Below, in pieces: positions 9,385 to 19,362 of a stretch of DNA of 64,000 bases. The notes below the pieces were generated by a model, which was given only the letters and a program-made list of their open reading frames with translations, was not told the origin of the DNA and did not search any database. The stretch's first letter is position 1. The number at the start of each line of letters is the position of its first letter. The stretch covers positions 62,001-126,000 of the forward strand of contig NZ_SCFY01000002.1 of assembly GCF_007049795.1 (NCBI RefSeq). The letters are read 5' to 3'. Both the position numbers and the translations under genes were made by a program. The DNA comes from Ectopseudomonas mendocina (lineage in GTDB: Bacteria > Pseudomonadota > Gammaproteobacteria > Pseudomonadales > Pseudomonadaceae).

Positions 9385-10586
9385 GCCGGCGCGCCCTGCA
9401 GACGCGCCACCGGCACCTCACGTACCGGCCAGTTGAGCGCGGCGGCCATCAGGCTGAGGCCGATGGAAATCTGCCAGACCAGGTCGTAGCTGCCGGTGGT
9501 GTCGTAGAGGTAACCGCCCAGCCAACCACCGAGGAAGGAGCCCAGTTGGTGGAACAGAAAGACGATACCGCCGAGCATCGACAGGTTACGCACGCCGAAC
9601 AGGGTCGCCACGGTACCGTTGGTCAGCGGCACGGTGGATAGCCACAGCAGGCCCATGGCGATACCGAACAGGTAGGCGCTCCATTGCGTCAGTGGCGCCA
9701 CCAGAAACAGCGTGATCACCACGCCACGCAACAGGTACAGGATGCTCAGTAGACGCGGCTTGGCCATGCGGCCGCCGAGCCAGCCGGCGATGTAGGTACC
9801 GAAGATATTGAACAGGCCAACCAGCGCCAGCACCGTAGTACCAGTCAACGCCGGCAGATGGTGATCGACCAGGTAGGCTGGCAGATGCACGGCGACGAAC
9901 ACCACCTGGAAACCACAGACGAAGAAACCCAGCGCCAGCAGCCAGAAACCGGAGTGGCTGGTGGCCTCGCGCAGCGCTTCGATCAGCGTCTGCTGTGGAC
10001 CATTGCTAGCAGGTGGAGGCGTCTCCTTGATCATCACCGCCAGCGGAATCATCAACGCCACCAGCAGCCCGAGGGCCAGTAGTGCTGCCGACCAACCGAG
10101 CCAGCCGATCAGCCCGAGCGTGCCCGGCAACATCGCGAACTGCCCAAACGAGCCTGCCGCCGCAGCGACGCCCATGGCCATGCTGCGTTTCTCTGGCGGT
10201 ACGGCGCGACCGACCACACCCAGGATCACCGAGAACGATGTGCCGGAAAGCCCGATGCCGATCAGCAAACCGGCACTCAGCGACAGCGATAGCGGAGAAT
10301 CGGCCATGCTCATCAGCATCAGGCCGAGCATGTACAGCACACCGCCAACGACGATCGCCTTGCGCGCCCCGAAGCGGTCGGCCAGCGCACCAGTGATCGG
10401 CTGAGCGATACCCCAGATCAGGTTCTGCAAGGCGATGGCGAAGGCGAACACCTCACGCCCCCAGCCAAACTCCGCACTCATCGGCGGCAGGAACAGGCCG
10501 AAGCCATGGCGCGTGCCCAGCGACAGCGCGAGGATCAGCGATGCACCGAGCAACAGCCAGGTGGTTGAACGCCATGCAGTGGTCAT
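9381..10586 (-). CDS. Major facilitator superfamily transporter
   Basis: About 401 residues with twelve predicted membrane helices. Landmarks are WLLLGASLILALSLGTRHGFG at the N-terminus, the loop 2-3 motif GALADRFGARKAI, and a repeat-like GWLGGRMAKPRLL in the second half. The ATG at 10586 has GGAGAG four bases upstream; a GTG at 10613 is the alternative. It is preceded by a marR gene in the same direction (58 bp gap), which suggests a drug or organic-acid exporter under MarR control. The loop before helix 1 and the short size fit the OFA/ACS-like or YbfB-like groups. The substrate cannot be told from sequence. Confidence 0.87.
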   Translation of the reverse strand: MTTAWRSTTWLLLGASLILALSLGTRHGFGLFLPPMSAEFGWGREVFAFAIALQNLIWGIAQPITGALADRFGARKAIVVGGVLYMLGLMLMSMADSPLSLSLSAGLLIGIGLSGTSFSVILGVVGRAVPPEKRSMAMGVAAAAGSFGQFAMLPGTLGLIGWLGWSAALLALGLLVALMIPLAVMIKETPPPASNGPQQTLIEALREATSHSGFWLLALGFFVCGFQVVFVAVHLPAYLVDHHLPALTGTTVLALVGLFNIFGTYIAGWLGGRMAKPRLLSILYLLRGVVITLFLVAPLTQWSAYLFGIAMGLLWLSTVPLTNGTVATLFGVRNLSMLGGIVFLFHQLGSFLGGWLGGYLYDTTGSYDLVWQISIGLSLMAAALNWPVREVPVARLQGAPA

Positions 10587-10644
10587 CAGTCTCTCCAGCG
10601 AACGGCCGTTCACGACCGCTCAGGCAGTAAAAATGAGTTGGCCA

Positions 10645-11049
10645 TCAAGCCAGTTGTTCGAGCAACCTCATCAATTCGGCACGGCGACCTTCACCCAGTT
10701 GCGCGGTCACCTCGCGCTGCGCCTGTTCCCACAGCGGCAGCGCCAGATCGATGCGTTGCAGGCCGGCCTCTGTGAGCCGTACCTCGCGAGCGCGCAGGTC
10801 GTGCCCCTCTCCCAGTTGCACCAGCCCCTGCTCTTCCAGCACCCGCACGTTGCGCCCCAACGTGCTGCGATCCAACCCCATGGCCTCGGCCAGCACAGAA
10901 ATGCTCGGCTGCCCGAGCCGCTGTACGTGGCGCAGCAGGGAAAACTGCGCACCGCCAAGCCCGACAGCAGCCAGGGCGTCATCGTAGAGACGGGTAACAC
11001 CGCGACTGGCGCGGCGCAGTTGGGTACAGAGGCAGGAGGTCGGCAACAT
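10645..11049 (-). CDS. MarR-family transcriptional regulator
   Basis: A 134-residue winged-helix protein. The DNA-binding segment is ISVLAEAMGLDRSTLGRNVRVLEEQGLV, followed by a wing (GHDLRAREVRLTEAGLQRI), as in MarR/SlyA proteins. Two cysteines near the N-terminus (SCLC) could sense thiol oxidants, which would suit the peroxidase gene at the end of the cluster (inference). It lies between the cob operon and the MFS gene, all on the minus strand. A 10-bp perfect palindrome 8 bp upstream of its start is a candidate auto-operator. From memory it corresponds to PA1285. Confidence 0.9.
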   Translation of the reverse strand: MLPTSCLCTQLRRASRGVTRLYDDALAAVGLGGAQFSLLRHVQRLGQPSISVLAEAMGLDRSTLGRNVRVLEEQGLVQLGEGHDLRAREVRLTEAGLQRIDLALPLWEQAQREVTAQLGEGRRAELMRLLEQLA

Positions 11050-11056
11050 GGATACA

Positions 11057-11066
11057 GGTATATACC
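11057..11066. promoter_or_regulatory. Candidate MarR operator palindrome
   Basis: GGTATATACC is a perfect 10-bp palindrome centred about 12 bp before the marR start codon. MarR proteins often repress from palindromes overlapping their own promoter. No test of specificity is possible here, so it is only a candidate. Confidence 0.35.
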
Positions 11067-11121
11067 CGCATCAACGATTCACACTCATACAGTTATGCAC
11101 TGGGTCGACATAACAGTTGTG

Positions 11122-11853
11122 TCAGAGATTCAGCGCTAGCGCTAAAAGTGCGCCGCACTCAGCCAGCTCGACTAGTGCACCGGCCGTATCACCCGTGGTG
11201 CCGCCGAGACGTTGCAGCAAGGCACGGCGCAGCCAGGCGAACAGCAGCAAGCCCGTCGCCAGCACCAGCAGGCCCTGCCAGCCGAACAGCAGCATGCCCA
11301 GCAGGTGCAGGCCCAGCACCCAGGGCAATTGTCGGCGCGGCAAGTGATCGACCAGCGCCTGCCCCAGTCCACCGGCCCGCACATAGGGCGTGGTCGCCAA
11401 CAGCAGTGGTAACAGGCTGCGTCCCAGCCAGGGCAACAGCAACAGGTAGATCCCCTGCCCGGCCTGCAGCAGCGTGAACAAGGCGGCGAACTTGAGAAGC
11501 AACAGCAGAACCAGCACCACTACTGCGATAGGCCCGCTGCGAGGGTCTTTCATGATCGCCAGGGTGCGCTCACGGTCACCAAAACCGCCCACCCAGGCAT
11601 CCGCGGTGTCGGCAAGGCCATCCAGATGCAATCCGCCACTCAGCCCCACCCACAGCGCCAGAATGATCGCTGCCTGCAATAAGGCCGACGTCTGCCCCAA
11701 CAGCAGGTGCGCGCCCCATAACAGCAGGCCGAGCAACAGGCCCACGGCCGGATACCAGAGCAACGAACGCCCCACCTGCTCCGGCGAGGGCATGCCAGGC
11801 AGCGTGACCGGCAAGCGAGTGAGGAACTGCAGGGCGATCAGCAGCGCAATCAT
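11122..11853 (-). CDS. cobS: Adenosylcobinamide-GDP ribazoletransferase (cobalamin synthase)
   Basis: A 243-residue integral membrane enzyme (CobV in Pseudomonas naming) that joins alpha-ribazole or its phosphate to adenosylcobinamide-GDP, the last assembly step. The N-terminus ALQFLTRLPV is the family hallmark, and the acidic motif GLHLDGLADTADAW with GGFGDRERTLAIMKDPRSG follows at about residues 77-110. The remainder is mostly hydrophobic helices. Its start overlaps the alpha-ribazole phosphatase stop by 4 nt (ATGA). It is the last gene of the cob operon; marR follows 72 bp later. Confidence 0.95.
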   Translation of the reverse strand: MIALLIALQFLTRLPVTLPGMPSPEQVGRSLLWYPAVGLLLGLLLWGAHLLLGQTSALLQAAIILALWVGLSGGLHLDGLADTADAWVGGFGDRERTLAIMKDPRSGPIAVVVLVLLLLLKFAALFTLLQAGQGIYLLLLPWLGRSLLPLLLATTPYVRAGGLGQALVDHLPRRQLPWVLGLHLLGMLLFGWQGLLVLATGLLLFAWLRRALLQRLGGTTGDTAGALVELAECGALLALALNL

Positions 11854-12422
11854 GGCAATTCCGTCAGTTGCCCGTCGGCATCCAGGCTCAGGCGAAAGCG
11901 CTGGGCGTAGCCGACGTTGACCTGCAGTAGATCCTGGCGTGGCAGACAGCGGGCTCGCGCCAGCAGCAGACGCATGACACCGCCATGAGTGATCAGCAGC
12001 AGGCGCTCACCCGCATGATTCTGCTGCAAGCGCCGTATGGCAGCCAGAATGCGCGCCTCGAACTGCAGCAAAGGCTCGCCATTGGGCGGCGTGAACGCAT
12101 AGGGGTCGGCCCAGAACTGGCCCAATGCCTCGGCATCGCTGTGCATCAGCTCGGCAGCGCTACGCCCTTCCCAGTCACCGAAATGCAGCTCCTGCAGGCC
12201 GGGCTCAAGGTGCAGCGGCAAACCATGGGCGGCGGCCAGCTCCGCGGCAAAGCGGGCACAACGCTGCAGCGGCGAACTGATCAGGCGATCCCAGGGACCG
12301 GCGTCCTGCACGGCGGCACGCAACTGCGCCCAGCCCTGCTCGGTGAGCGCATCGTCCAGGCTGCCGCGCAAACCGCCACCCAGTTCGGTCTCACCATGGC
12401 GCAGCAATTCCAGCTGCAGCAT
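11850..12422 (-). CDS. cobC: Alpha-ribazole phosphatase-type histidine phosphatase
   Basis: A 190-residue phosphoglycerate-mutase-fold phosphatase. The phospho-His motif is LLRHGETELGGGLRG (about 5-19), the second catalytic His is in LLLITHGGVMRLLLA, and LHFGDWEGRSAAEL is typical of CobC phosphatases. It removes the 5'-phosphate from alpha-ribazole phosphate or adenosylcobalamin phosphate in the nucleotide-loop branch. It overlaps cobT by 1 nt (TGATG) and cobS by 4 nt. The symbol cobC here follows Salmonella; in Pseudomonas naming cobC is the aminotransferase-like gene farther upstream in this operon. Confidence 0.92.
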   Translation of the reverse strand: MLQLELLRHGETELGGGLRGSLDDALTEQGWAQLRAAVQDAGPWDRLISSPLQRCARFAAELAAAHGLPLHLEPGLQELHFGDWEGRSAAELMHSDAEALGQFWADPYAFTPPNGEPLLQFEARILAAIRRLQQNHAGERLLLITHGGVMRLLLARARCLPRQDLLQVNVGYAQRFRLSLDADGQLTELP

Positions 12423-13477
12423 CAGCTTGGTCTCTCGGCAACAGCAGCTTCAGCGAAGGTCGCCATCTGTCCGTGCAGGGCGCAGGCCAGGCGCAGCAAC
12501 GGCACGGCCAATGCAGCACCGCTGCCCTCGCCCAGGCGCAAGCCGAGCTCCAGCAGTGGTTCGGCCTGCAGTGCCTGCAGCACGCGCACGTGCCCCGGCT
12601 CAGCGCCGTGGTGGGCGAATAGCAGCCAGTCGCGGCAACCAGGGTTCAGGCGCACGGCGAGCAAGGCGGCGACGCTGCAGATAAAGCCATCGACCAACAC
12701 CGCGACACCCTGCTGCGCAGCAGCCAGGTAAGCACCAACGAGGGCGGCGATCTCGAAGCCACCCAAGTGGATCAGCGCCTGCAGCGGATCGGCGATCTGC
12801 GCCCGGTGCAGCGCCAGCGCGGCGTCGATCACCCGTGCCTTGTGCGCCACACCAGCGCCATCCAATCCGGTACCAGGGCCTGCCAGCTCGCTCGCCGGGC
12901 AATCCAGCAGCCAGCAGGCCAGCGCGGCCGCCGCGGTGGTGTTGCCGATGCCCATCTCGCCACCGACGAATAGATCGCAACCACTGGCGCGCGCGCGTTG
13001 GACGCTGTCGCGGCCAGCTTCCAGGCAAATCATCGCCTGGGCCAAGGTCATCGCTGGATCGCGGGCGAAATTCTGCGTGCCGGCGCCGACCTGCAGATGA
13101 CGCACGCCAGGCAGCGGCGGCAGTGGTTCGGCAGTCCCCAGGTCGATCACCTCCAGCGCTGCGTCCAACTGACGCGCGAGCACGTTGATGGCCGCACCGC
13201 CAGTGACGAAGTTGGCCAGCATCTGCCCGGTCACTGCCTGCGGATAGGCGGAAATGCCCTCGGCCACCACGCCGTGGTCACCGACAAAGATGGCGATCCA
13301 CAGCTTGTCCAGGCTCGGCCGCTCGCGCCCCTGTAATGCGGCCAGATGGATGGCGAGACTCTCCAGCCGCCCCAGCGAACCGGCCGGCTTGGTCAATTGC
13401 TGCTGACGCGTCTCGGCCTTGACCCGCGCAACATGATCGAGCGGCTGACACGGCCCTTGCCACCATTGCAGGCTCAT
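12422..13477 (-). CDS. cobT: Nicotinate-nucleotide--dimethylbenzimidazole phosphoribosyltransferase
   Basis: A 351-residue enzyme making alpha-ribazole phosphate from DMB and nicotinate mononucleotide. Diagnostic segments are [13 protein letters not shown] near residue 32, [21 protein letters not shown], the [19 protein letters not shown] motif near 170, and [15 protein letters not shown] with the later catalytic Glu region near the C-terminus. Length is normal. It overlaps cobU by 4 nt at its start and the phosphatase by 1 nt at its end. BluB, encoded upstream in the same operon, would supply its DMB substrate. Confidence 0.96.
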   Translation of the reverse strand: MSLQWWQGPCQPLDHVARVKAETRQQQLTKPAGSLGRLESLAIHLAALQGRERPSLDKLWIAIFVGDHGVVAEGISAYPQAVTGQMLANFVTGGAAINVLARQLDAALEVIDLGTAEPLPPLPGVRHLQVGAGTQNFARDPAMTLAQAMICLEAGRDSVQRARASGCDLFVGGEMGIGNTTAAAALACWLLDCPASELAGPGTGLDGAGVAHKARVIDAALALHRAQIADPLQALIHLGGFEIAALVGAYLAAAQQGVAVLVDGFICSVAALLAVRLNPGCRDWLLFAHHGAEPGHVRVLQALQAEPLLELGLRLGEGSGAALAVPLLRLACALHGQMATFAEAAVAERPS

Positions 13478-14001
13478 AACGCCTCCCCCTTCAACACCAT
13501 GGGCAAACCGGCAACTGTGAACAGCACGCGCTGGCTGCGCTCGGCCAGCGCCTGGTGCAGCCAGCCTGCCTCATCGACATAACGGCGAGTCAGCTCGCCC
13601 AGCGGCACCACGCCCAGCCCGGTTTCGTTGCTGACCAGCAGAATGCGCCCTGGCAACGTATCCACGCAGCCGAGCAACAGCTCACGCTCAGCCTCAAGCC
13701 GCGCCGAATCCTCCAGCATCAGCAGGTTGGTCAGCCACAGGGTCAGGCAGTCCACCAGCAGGCAACGGCCGGGCGCAGCCTGTTCGCGCAGCACGCGGGC
13801 GAGTTCCAGCGGCTCTTCGACCAGCGCCCAATGCTCTGGTCGCCGTGCGCGATGCTGAGCGACGCGCGCATTCATCTCGCCATCGAGCAGCTGGCTGGTG
13901 GCGATATAGACGACCTCCAATCCGGACTCGTCGGCGAGCTTCTCGGCCAGCCGGCTCTTGCCGGAACGAGCACCGCCGAGGATCAATTCAAGCATTTTCA
14001 C
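13474..14001 (-). CDS. cobU: Adenosylcobinamide kinase / adenosylcobinamide-phosphate guanylyltransferase
   Basis: A 175-residue bifunctional enzyme (CobP in Pseudomonas). The P-loop is [15 protein letters not shown] at residues 5-19. The guanylylated His lies in the [18 protein letters not shown] segment. [14 protein letters not shown] and [12 protein letters not shown] are conserved CobU motifs. It phosphorylates adenosylcobinamide and activates it with GTP. It overlaps cobT by 4 nt, and there is a 52-bp gap before it from the cobQ stop, the largest gap inside the cob operon. Confidence 0.96.
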   Translation of the reverse strand: MKMLELILGGARSGKSRLAEKLADESGLEVVYIATSQLLDGEMNARVAQHRARRPEHWALVEEPLELARVLREQAAPGRCLLVDCLTLWLTNLLMLEDSARLEAERELLLGCVDTLPGRILLVSNETGLGVVPLGELTRRYVDEAGWLHQALAERSQRVLFTVAGLPMVLKGEAL

Positions 14002-14053
14002 TCCGTTGGGTGCGCTGTGCGCACCATTTCAAAACCTGCGGCTGCCGCGCCCC

Positions 14054-15505
14054 CTAGCCCAGGCCGCAAAGCGCCTTGAGTTTTTTGGTATCCAGGTGCA
14101 GTTCCACCTGATTGGCCAGGCGCTCGATATCGCGCTCGCGCAGCGCCTGGTAATCCACCGCCTGCACCTCATGCAGCCCGGCCCAGCGCAACAGCGCAGC
14201 GAACGCCGAGGGTTGCTCGAACAGGCCATGCAGGTAGGTACCGAACACCTGGCCATCGGCGCTGAGGCCACCGTCGCTGCACCCGTCATCGAGCTGCACG
14301 GCGCCATTGAACCCTGGCCCACGACTGACGCCGGCATGAATCTCGTAACCGCTGACATCAGCCTGCTCCAGGCACAACCGACCGCGCACGTTGCGCAACT
14401 GTTTCTCCGGCTCCAGCACCGTCTCGAAATCCAGCAGACCGAGACCTTGGCTACTGCCGGCAACACCTTCCAGGCCGTGCGGATCGTGAATCTGCCGCCC
14501 GAGCATCTGCAGGCCACCGCAGATACCCAGAACCTTGCCGCCGTAGCGCAGATGGCGGGCGATGACCGCATCCCAGCCCTGCTCCCGCAAGCGAGCCAGA
14601 TCGGCGCGCACGCTCTTGGAACCAGGCAGGATGATCAGGTCCGCTGGCGGGATCGCCTGACCGGGCCCGACGAAAGTCAGCTGCACCTGCGGATGCAGAC
14701 GCAAAGGGTCGAAATCGGTGTGGTTGCTGATGCGCGGTAATACTGGCACCACCACGCGCAGAGCCTGTTCGTCCTTGGCCTGCTGGCGGGTATCGACGGC
14801 GTCCTCGGCTTCCAGATGAAAATCCATCAGGTACGGCAACACGCCAAGCACGGGCTTGCCGGTACGCTGTTCGAGCCAGTCCAACCCCGGCTTGAGCAGT
14901 GCGATATCCCCGCGAAAGCGATTGATCACGAACCCTTGGATGCGCGCCTGCTCACTCGGGCTGAGCAGCTCCAGGGTGCCGACCAGATGAGCGAACACGC
15001 CGCCCTTGTCGATATCGGCGATCAGGATTACCGGGCAATCGACTGCCTCGGCAAAGCCCATGTTGGCGATGTCACCGGCACGCAGGTTGATCTCGGCCGG
15101 CGAGCCAGCGCCCTCGACCAGTACCAGCTGATGACGCTGCAGCAACCGGGCATGGGACTCCAGCACCGCCGCCATCGCCACCGGCTTGTAGCCGTGATAG
15201 GTCAGTGCCTGCATATTGCCGATGGCCCGGCCGTGGATGATCACCTGGGCGCCCATGTCGCTGTTGGGTTTGAGCAGCACCGGGTTCATGTCGGTATGTG
15301 GCTGCAGCCCGGCCGCCTGCGCCTGCACTGCCTGCGCGCGGCCGATCTCGCCGCCGTCGGCAGTCACGGCGGAATTGAGTGCCATGTTCTGTGGCTTGAA
15401 CGGCGCCACGGAAATGCCCTGGCGCCGCGCCCATCGGCACAGGGCCGTCACCAGTGTGCTCTTGCCGGCATCGGAGGTGGTGCCCTGCACCATCAAGGTG
15501 GCCAT
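14054..15505 (-). CDS. cobQ: Cobyric acid synthase (glutamine-hydrolysing)
   Basis: A 483-residue enzyme that amidates four side chains of adenosylcobyrinic acid a,c-diamide. The N-terminal dethiobiotin-synthetase-like ATPase begins [28 protein letters not shown] and the [10 protein letters not shown] segment follow. The C-terminal type I amidotransferase half has the nucleophile Cys in [10 protein letters not shown] and the His in [10 protein letters not shown] placed the start at the ATG at 15505, which shares one base with the preceding gene's stop (TGATG); a 13-residue longer reading exists but has no support. Length matches the family. Confidence 0.96.
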   Translation of the reverse strand: MATLMVQGTTSDAGKSTLVTALCRWARRQGISVAPFKPQNMALNSAVTADGGEIGRAQAVQAQAAGLQPHTDMNPVLLKPNSDMGAQVIIHGRAIGNMQALTYHGYKPVAMAAVLESHARLLQRHQLVLVEGAGSPAEINLRAGDIANMGFAEAVDCPVILIADIDKGGVFAHLVGTLELLSPSEQARIQGFVINRFRGDIALLKPGLDWLEQRTGKPVLGVLPYLMDFHLEAEDAVDTRQQAKDEQALRVVVPVLPRISNHTDFDPLRLHPQVQLTFVGPGQAIPPADLIILPGSKSVRADLARLREQGWDAVIARHLRYGGKVLGICGGLQMLGRQIHDPHGLEGVAGSSQGLGLLDFETVLEPEKQLRNVRGRLCLEQADVSGYEIHAGVSRGPGFNGAVQLDDGCSDGGLSADGQVFGTYLHGLFEQPSAFAALLRWAGLHEVQAVDYQALRERDIERLANQVELHLDTKKLKALCGLG

Positions 15506-16515
15506 CAGGGCGTTTCCTCGAGACTGGCCAGGATCGGCGCGCACTCCAGCAGCCCCTGCTCCAGCCGCAGCCAGCCAGCCTCATCCGCCGGCAGGCCGAA
15601 ACGCAGACTGTCCAGCTCAGCGAACAGGCGCACCAGAATGCCGCGCCGCGCCAGCAGATCCATGCAAGGCACCGCCCGACGGGTGCAACAGAACTGGAAC
15701 AGCGCCGAGCCACCGGTCACCGGCATGCCGCAATCACGCAGCAGCGCCGCCAGACGCTCGCCATCGGCCAGCAGGCGTTCACGCTGGCGGCGCTGCCCCT
15801 CGCCATCGACCAGCAGGCTGAGCGCCACACTGCGCGCTGGGCCACTGACGGCCCAAGGGCCGAGCAGCGTTTCCAGCTCATCCAGCAATGCCTGGGCAGC
15901 CAGGACGAAGCCCAGACGCAGGCCAGCCAGGCCGAAGAACTTGCCGAACGAGCGCAGCACGATCAACCCCGGCATGTCGCTGTAGGCAGCCAGGCTGTGC
16001 TCCGGCGTGCAGTCGATGAAGGCCTCGTCGACCACCAGCCAGCCGCCGCGCTCGGCCAGTTCGTCATGCCAGTCAAGCAGGCGCGCCGGCTCGATAAGGC
16101 GGCCGGTCGGATTGTTCGGGTTGACCACCAGCAGCACATCCAACTGCGGCAAGGCGCGATGCACCGAACCCTCGCTGAGTTTGGTGACGCGATGGCCTTC
16201 GCGACACCAGGCAGCGGCATGCTCGGCGTAAGTGGGTGCGATGATACCGACGCTGGCGTTACGACGCAGACGCGGCAAGGCCTGGATCGCCGCCTGCGAA
16301 CCGGCTACCGGTAGCAGGCTGACGGCGCCGTAATAATCGCGCGCGGCCTGCTCCAGGCCATCGTCCACTTCAGGCAGGCGCGCCCAGGCAGAGCCGGGCA
16401 CGGCCGGCAGCTCCCAACCGTAGGGCGCAACCCCAGTGGACAGATCCAGCCAATCCTCCAGTGGGATGCCATAGCGCTGCGCAGCGGCGCGCAGTCGACC
16501 TCCATGCTCAAGCAA
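15505..16515 (-). CDS. cobC: Threonine-phosphate decarboxylase / CobC-type PLP enzyme
   Basis: A 336-residue class I/II aminotransferase-fold enzyme, called CobC in Pseudomonas and CobD in Salmonella. It should make (R)-1-aminopropan-2-yl phosphate, the aminopropanol arm of the corrin ring. It starts [16 protein letters not shown] and [14 protein letters not shown], typical of the family. PNNPTGRLI marks the substrate/PLP site and the Schiff-base Lys is in [15 protein letters not shown]. It overlaps the cbiB gene by 8 nt and cobQ by 1 nt. The decarboxylase role is inferred from family and context. Confidence 0.92.
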   Translation of the reverse strand: MLEHGGRLRAAAQRYGIPLEDWLDLSTGVAPYGWELPAVPGSAWARLPEVDDGLEQAARDYYGAVSLLPVAGSQAAIQALPRLRRNASVGIIAPTYAEHAAAWCREGHRVTKLSEGSVHRALPQLDVLLVVNPNNPTGRLIEPARLLDWHDELAERGGWLVVDEAFIDCTPEHSLAAYSDMPGLIVLRSFGKFFGLAGLRLGFVLAAQALLDELETLLGPWAVSGPARSVALSLLVDGEGQRRQRERLLADGERLAALLRDCGMPVTGGSALFQFCCTRRAVPCMDLLARRGILVRLFAELDSLRFGLPADEAGWLRLEQGLLECAPILASLEETP

Positions 16516-17416
16516 CCCAGACCTCCCATAGGATCAGGCACAGCAACCATAAGCCAACGCCCGCGACGACTCGATTCATCGCCCGCTCGATATCCCGCGC
16601 ACGCGGCGCCGGGCCTTCGCCCAACTGCGGGCGTTCATGCCGCTCGCCGTGATACTCCGCCGCCCCGCCCAGGCTCACGCCCAGGCTGCCTGCGCCAGAC
16701 GCCATCACCGGGCCAGCATTGGGACTGTCCCACAGCGGCGCCTGCTTGCGCCAGCACCTAAGCGCCAGGGCGGTACGTCCAAGCAGTGCGTAGGTCAGCG
16801 CCACCAGGCGCGCCGGCAGATAATTGAGCACGTCATCGATTTTCGCGGCCGCCCAGCCAAAACGCTCGAAACGCTCGTTGCGGTAGCCCCACATGGCATC
16901 GAGGGTATTGCTCAGGCGGTACAGCACCACACCCGGTGCGCCCGCAACGATAAACCAGAACAAGGCGGCGAACACCGCATCGGAGCCGTTCTCCAGCACC
17001 GACTCGGTGCCGGCACGCGCCACGCCAGTGGCGTCCAGCTCATTGGTGTTGCGGCTGACCATCCAGCCGACGCGCTCGCGCGCCAGAGCCAGGTCACCCA
17101 GACGCAGCGCGCGGGCCACCGGTTGCGCATGCTCGTACAGGCTGCGCAGGCCGAGGGCGAAATACAGGGCGAAGATTTCCACGGCCCAGCCCAGGCCACT
17201 GACCTGTACCAGCAGCCAGGTGAACAGGGTCAGCGGCAGCACCGCCAGGCACCAGGCGGTGACGCCATGACTGCGCCAGCCGCCGCCAGCCGGGTTGAAA
17301 CGCTGCTCCAGGCGCTCGGCCAGGCGACCGAAGGCCACCAGCGGGTGCGCGTGTCGGGGCTCGCCCAGTACGGCGTCCAGCGCCACGCCGGCACAGGTGA
17401 TCAGCGCCAGACTCAT
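16508..17416 (-). CDS. cobD: Adenosylcobinamide-phosphate synthase (CbiB/CobD)
   Basis: A 302-residue membrane protein that attaches the aminopropanol phosphate to cobyric acid. Family markers are [18 protein letters not shown] at the N-terminus, the segment [18 protein letters not shown] with [19 protein letters not shown], and the later [24 protein letters not shown] plus [19 protein letters not shown]. Several hydrophobic helices are present. It overlaps the next gene by 8 nt and lies 3 bp after bluB. The symbol is cobD in Pseudomonas, cbiB in enteric bacteria. Confidence 0.95.
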   Translation of the reverse strand: MSLALITCAGVALDAVLGEPRHAHPLVAFGRLAERLEQRFNPAGGGWRSHGVTAWCLAVLPLTLFTWLLVQVSGLGWAVEIFALYFALGLRSLYEHAQPVARALRLGDLALARERVGWMVSRNTNELDATGVARAGTESVLENGSDAVFAALFWFIVAGAPGVVLYRLSNTLDAMWGYRNERFERFGWAAAKIDDVLNYLPARLVALTYALLGRTALALRCWRKQAPLWDSPNAGPVMASGAGSLGVSLGGAAEYHGERHERPQLGEGPAPRARDIERAMNRVVAGVGLWLLCLILWEVWVA

Positions 17417-17419
17417 CGT

Positions 17420-18073
17420 TCAGTCACCCCGAACTCCCCATTGATTCTCGAATAGCAGCTCGCTCAGCGGCCGTGGCGTGGCCCAGCCCTCTTCCACCAG
17501 CATCGGTTTCTCATAGAAGGCGTCCACCGGCCCCAGGCACAGCAACGCCACCGGTTTGCTGCCAGCCGGCATGCACAGCAGCTCGGCCAGCGCCTCGGGG
17601 TCGAACAGCGACACCCAGCCCACGCCCAGCCCTTCGGCTCGTGCAGCCAGCCACAGATTCTGAATGGCGCAGGCCACCGAGGCCATATCCATTTCCGGCA
17701 AGGTGCGCCGCCCGAAGATATGCGCTTCGCGTCCCTCCATCAGCGCCACGGCCAGCAGCTCGGCGCAGTCGCGAATGCCCTCGACCTTCAGCCGCATGAA
17801 CTGGTCGCTGCGCTCGCCCAAAGCTTCGGCGGTACGCACACGCTCGGCCTCCACCAGCGCATGAGCCGCCTCACGCAGTTGCGGGTCGCTGATACGCAGA
17901 AAACGCCACGGCTGCATCAGGCCGACGCTGGGGGCGTGGTGAGCCGCCTCGAGCAGGCGCGCCAGCACCTCGGGCGGCACCTCGCCGCCGGCAAAATGGC
18001 GCATGTCGCGACGCTTGGCGATGGCGCGGTATACCGCGGCACGCTCCTGCGCGCTAAAGGCATGGTCGGTCAC
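17420..18073 (-). CDS. bluB: 5,6-dimethylbenzimidazole synthase
   Basis: A 217-residue flavin-destroying enzyme of the nitroreductase fold that cleaves FMNH2 with oxygen to give DMB, the lower ligand of B12. It starts FSAQERAAVYRAIAKRRDMRHF, with the FMN-binding KRRDMR-type motif, then HHAPSVGLMQPWRFL. The GLGVGWVSLFDPEAL segment and EEGWATPRPLSELL near the end are typical of BluB. It overlaps cobB by 4 nt. Its presence shows that the host makes cobalamin with aerobic DMB synthesis. Confidence 0.95.
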   Translation of the reverse strand: MTDHAFSAQERAAVYRAIAKRRDMRHFAGGEVPPEVLARLLEAAHHAPSVGLMQPWRFLRISDPQLREAAHALVEAERVRTAEALGERSDQFMRLKVEGIRDCAELLAVALMEGREAHIFGRRTLPEMDMASVACAIQNLWLAARAEGLGVGWVSLFDPEALAELLCMPAGSKPVALLCLGPVDAFYEKPMLVEEGWATPRPLSELLFENQWGVRGD

Positions 18074-19362
18074 GGACGCAACAGCGCGGCGGCTGCCTCC
18101 GCGTTGGAGGGCAGGTAGAAATGGATATAGCTGGCCGTTAGTCGCCCCAAACGATATACCGACTCAGCCACCGGCTTGCCGTTCGGGCAGCGGCCACGCA
18201 CCAGGGGCTGCAAGGGGCTTTCCAGACGCGAGTGATGGTAGCTGTGGCCACGTAGCTCGCCTTCGGGCAACGTCACTTCCTGCAGGGCCAACGCGGTCAG
18301 CCGCGGCTGCAAGGCCGCGCTGCCGCTGAGCAGGCCGAGCATGCGCCCGCTGGCACCTTGCTTGTCGCGCAGCTCATCGAGCAGATAGAGCATGCCGCCA
18401 CATTCGGCCAGCAGCGGCTTGCCGGACTGGTGATGGGCGCGAATCGCGTCAGCCATGGCCTGATTGCTCTCCAGTTCGGAGAGGTACAACTCGGGGTAAC
18501 CACCAGGCAGGTACAGGCTGTCGACGTCGGGCAACGCGCTATCGACCAGTGGCGAGAAGTAGCGCAATTCTGCGCCTAGCGCCTGCAGCAGGTCGAGATT
18601 GGCCTGATAAAGGAAGGCGAACGCGGCATCACGCGCCACGCCGATACGAACTCCAGCCAGCAACTCAGGTGGCGGCTCAATCACCGGTGCGGCAAAACTC
18701 ACCGCTGGCGGCAGGTCGACGTTGGCGCTGGCCGCCAGCGCATCGGCGGCGGCGTCCAGGCGCGCATCCAGATCGGCCAACTCGCCCGCCTGCACCAGCC
18801 CCAGATGGCGGCTGGGCAATTCCACCGCGGCACTGCGCGGCAAGGCGCCGAACCAGTGGATGCTGGGCGGCAGGGCATCGCGCAGGATATCGCCATGGCG
18901 CGTGCTGGCGACGCGGTTGCCGAGCACCCCGGCAAAGGGCAGATCCGGCTGGAAGGTAGCCAGACCGTGGGCCAGCGCACCGAAGGTCTGCGCCATGGCC
19001 GCACCGTCGATAACCCCAAGCACCGGCACGCCGAAATGACGCGCCAGGTCGGCCGCCGACGGCTTACCGTCGAACAACCCCATCACCCCTTCGATCAGGA
19101 TCAGATCAGCCTCGCCAGCGGCCCGCCACAGCAGGCGACGGCTTTCCGCCTCGCCGACCATGGCCAGGTCGAGCTGATACACCGGTGCGCCACTGGCACG
19201 AGCATGGATCATCGGGTCGAGAAAGTCGGGCCCACATTTGAACACCCGCACCCGCCGTCCCTGGCGCGTATGCAAACGCGCCAGGGCAGCAGTCACGGTG
19301 GTCTTGCCCTGGCCGGAAGCCGGGGCGGCAATCAACAACGCCGGACAGTGACGTGCTTCCAT
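18070..19362 (-). CDS. cobB: Cobyrinic acid a,c-diamide synthase
   Basis: A 430-residue amidotransferase (CbiA family) that amidates the a and c side chains of the corrin. The N-terminal ATPase has LLIAAPASGQGKTTVTAALARL (P-loop) and KCGPDFLDP. LIEGVMGLFDG is highly conserved. The C-terminal amidotransferase domain has LYLPGGYPELY, the Cys in LAECGGMLYLLDEL and a His-containing GHSYHHSRLE. It overlaps bluB by 4 nt at its end and cobO by 1 nt (TGATG) at its start. Confidence 0.96.
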   Translation of the reverse strand: MEARHCPALLIAAPASGQGKTTVTAALARLHTRQGRRVRVFKCGPDFLDPMIHARASGAPVYQLDLAMVGEAESRRLLWRAAGEADLILIEGVMGLFDGKPSAADLARHFGVPVLGVIDGAAMAQTFGALAHGLATFQPDLPFAGVLGNRVASTRHGDILRDALPPSIHWFGALPRSAAVELPSRHLGLVQAGELADLDARLDAAADALAASANVDLPPAVSFAAPVIEPPPELLAGVRIGVARDAAFAFLYQANLDLLQALGAELRYFSPLVDSALPDVDSLYLPGGYPELYLSELESNQAMADAIRAHHQSGKPLLAECGGMLYLLDELRDKQGASGRMLGLLSGSAALQPRLTALALQEVTLPEGELRGHSYHHSRLESPLQPLVRGRCPNGKPVAESVYRLGRLTASYIHFYLPSNAEAAAALLRP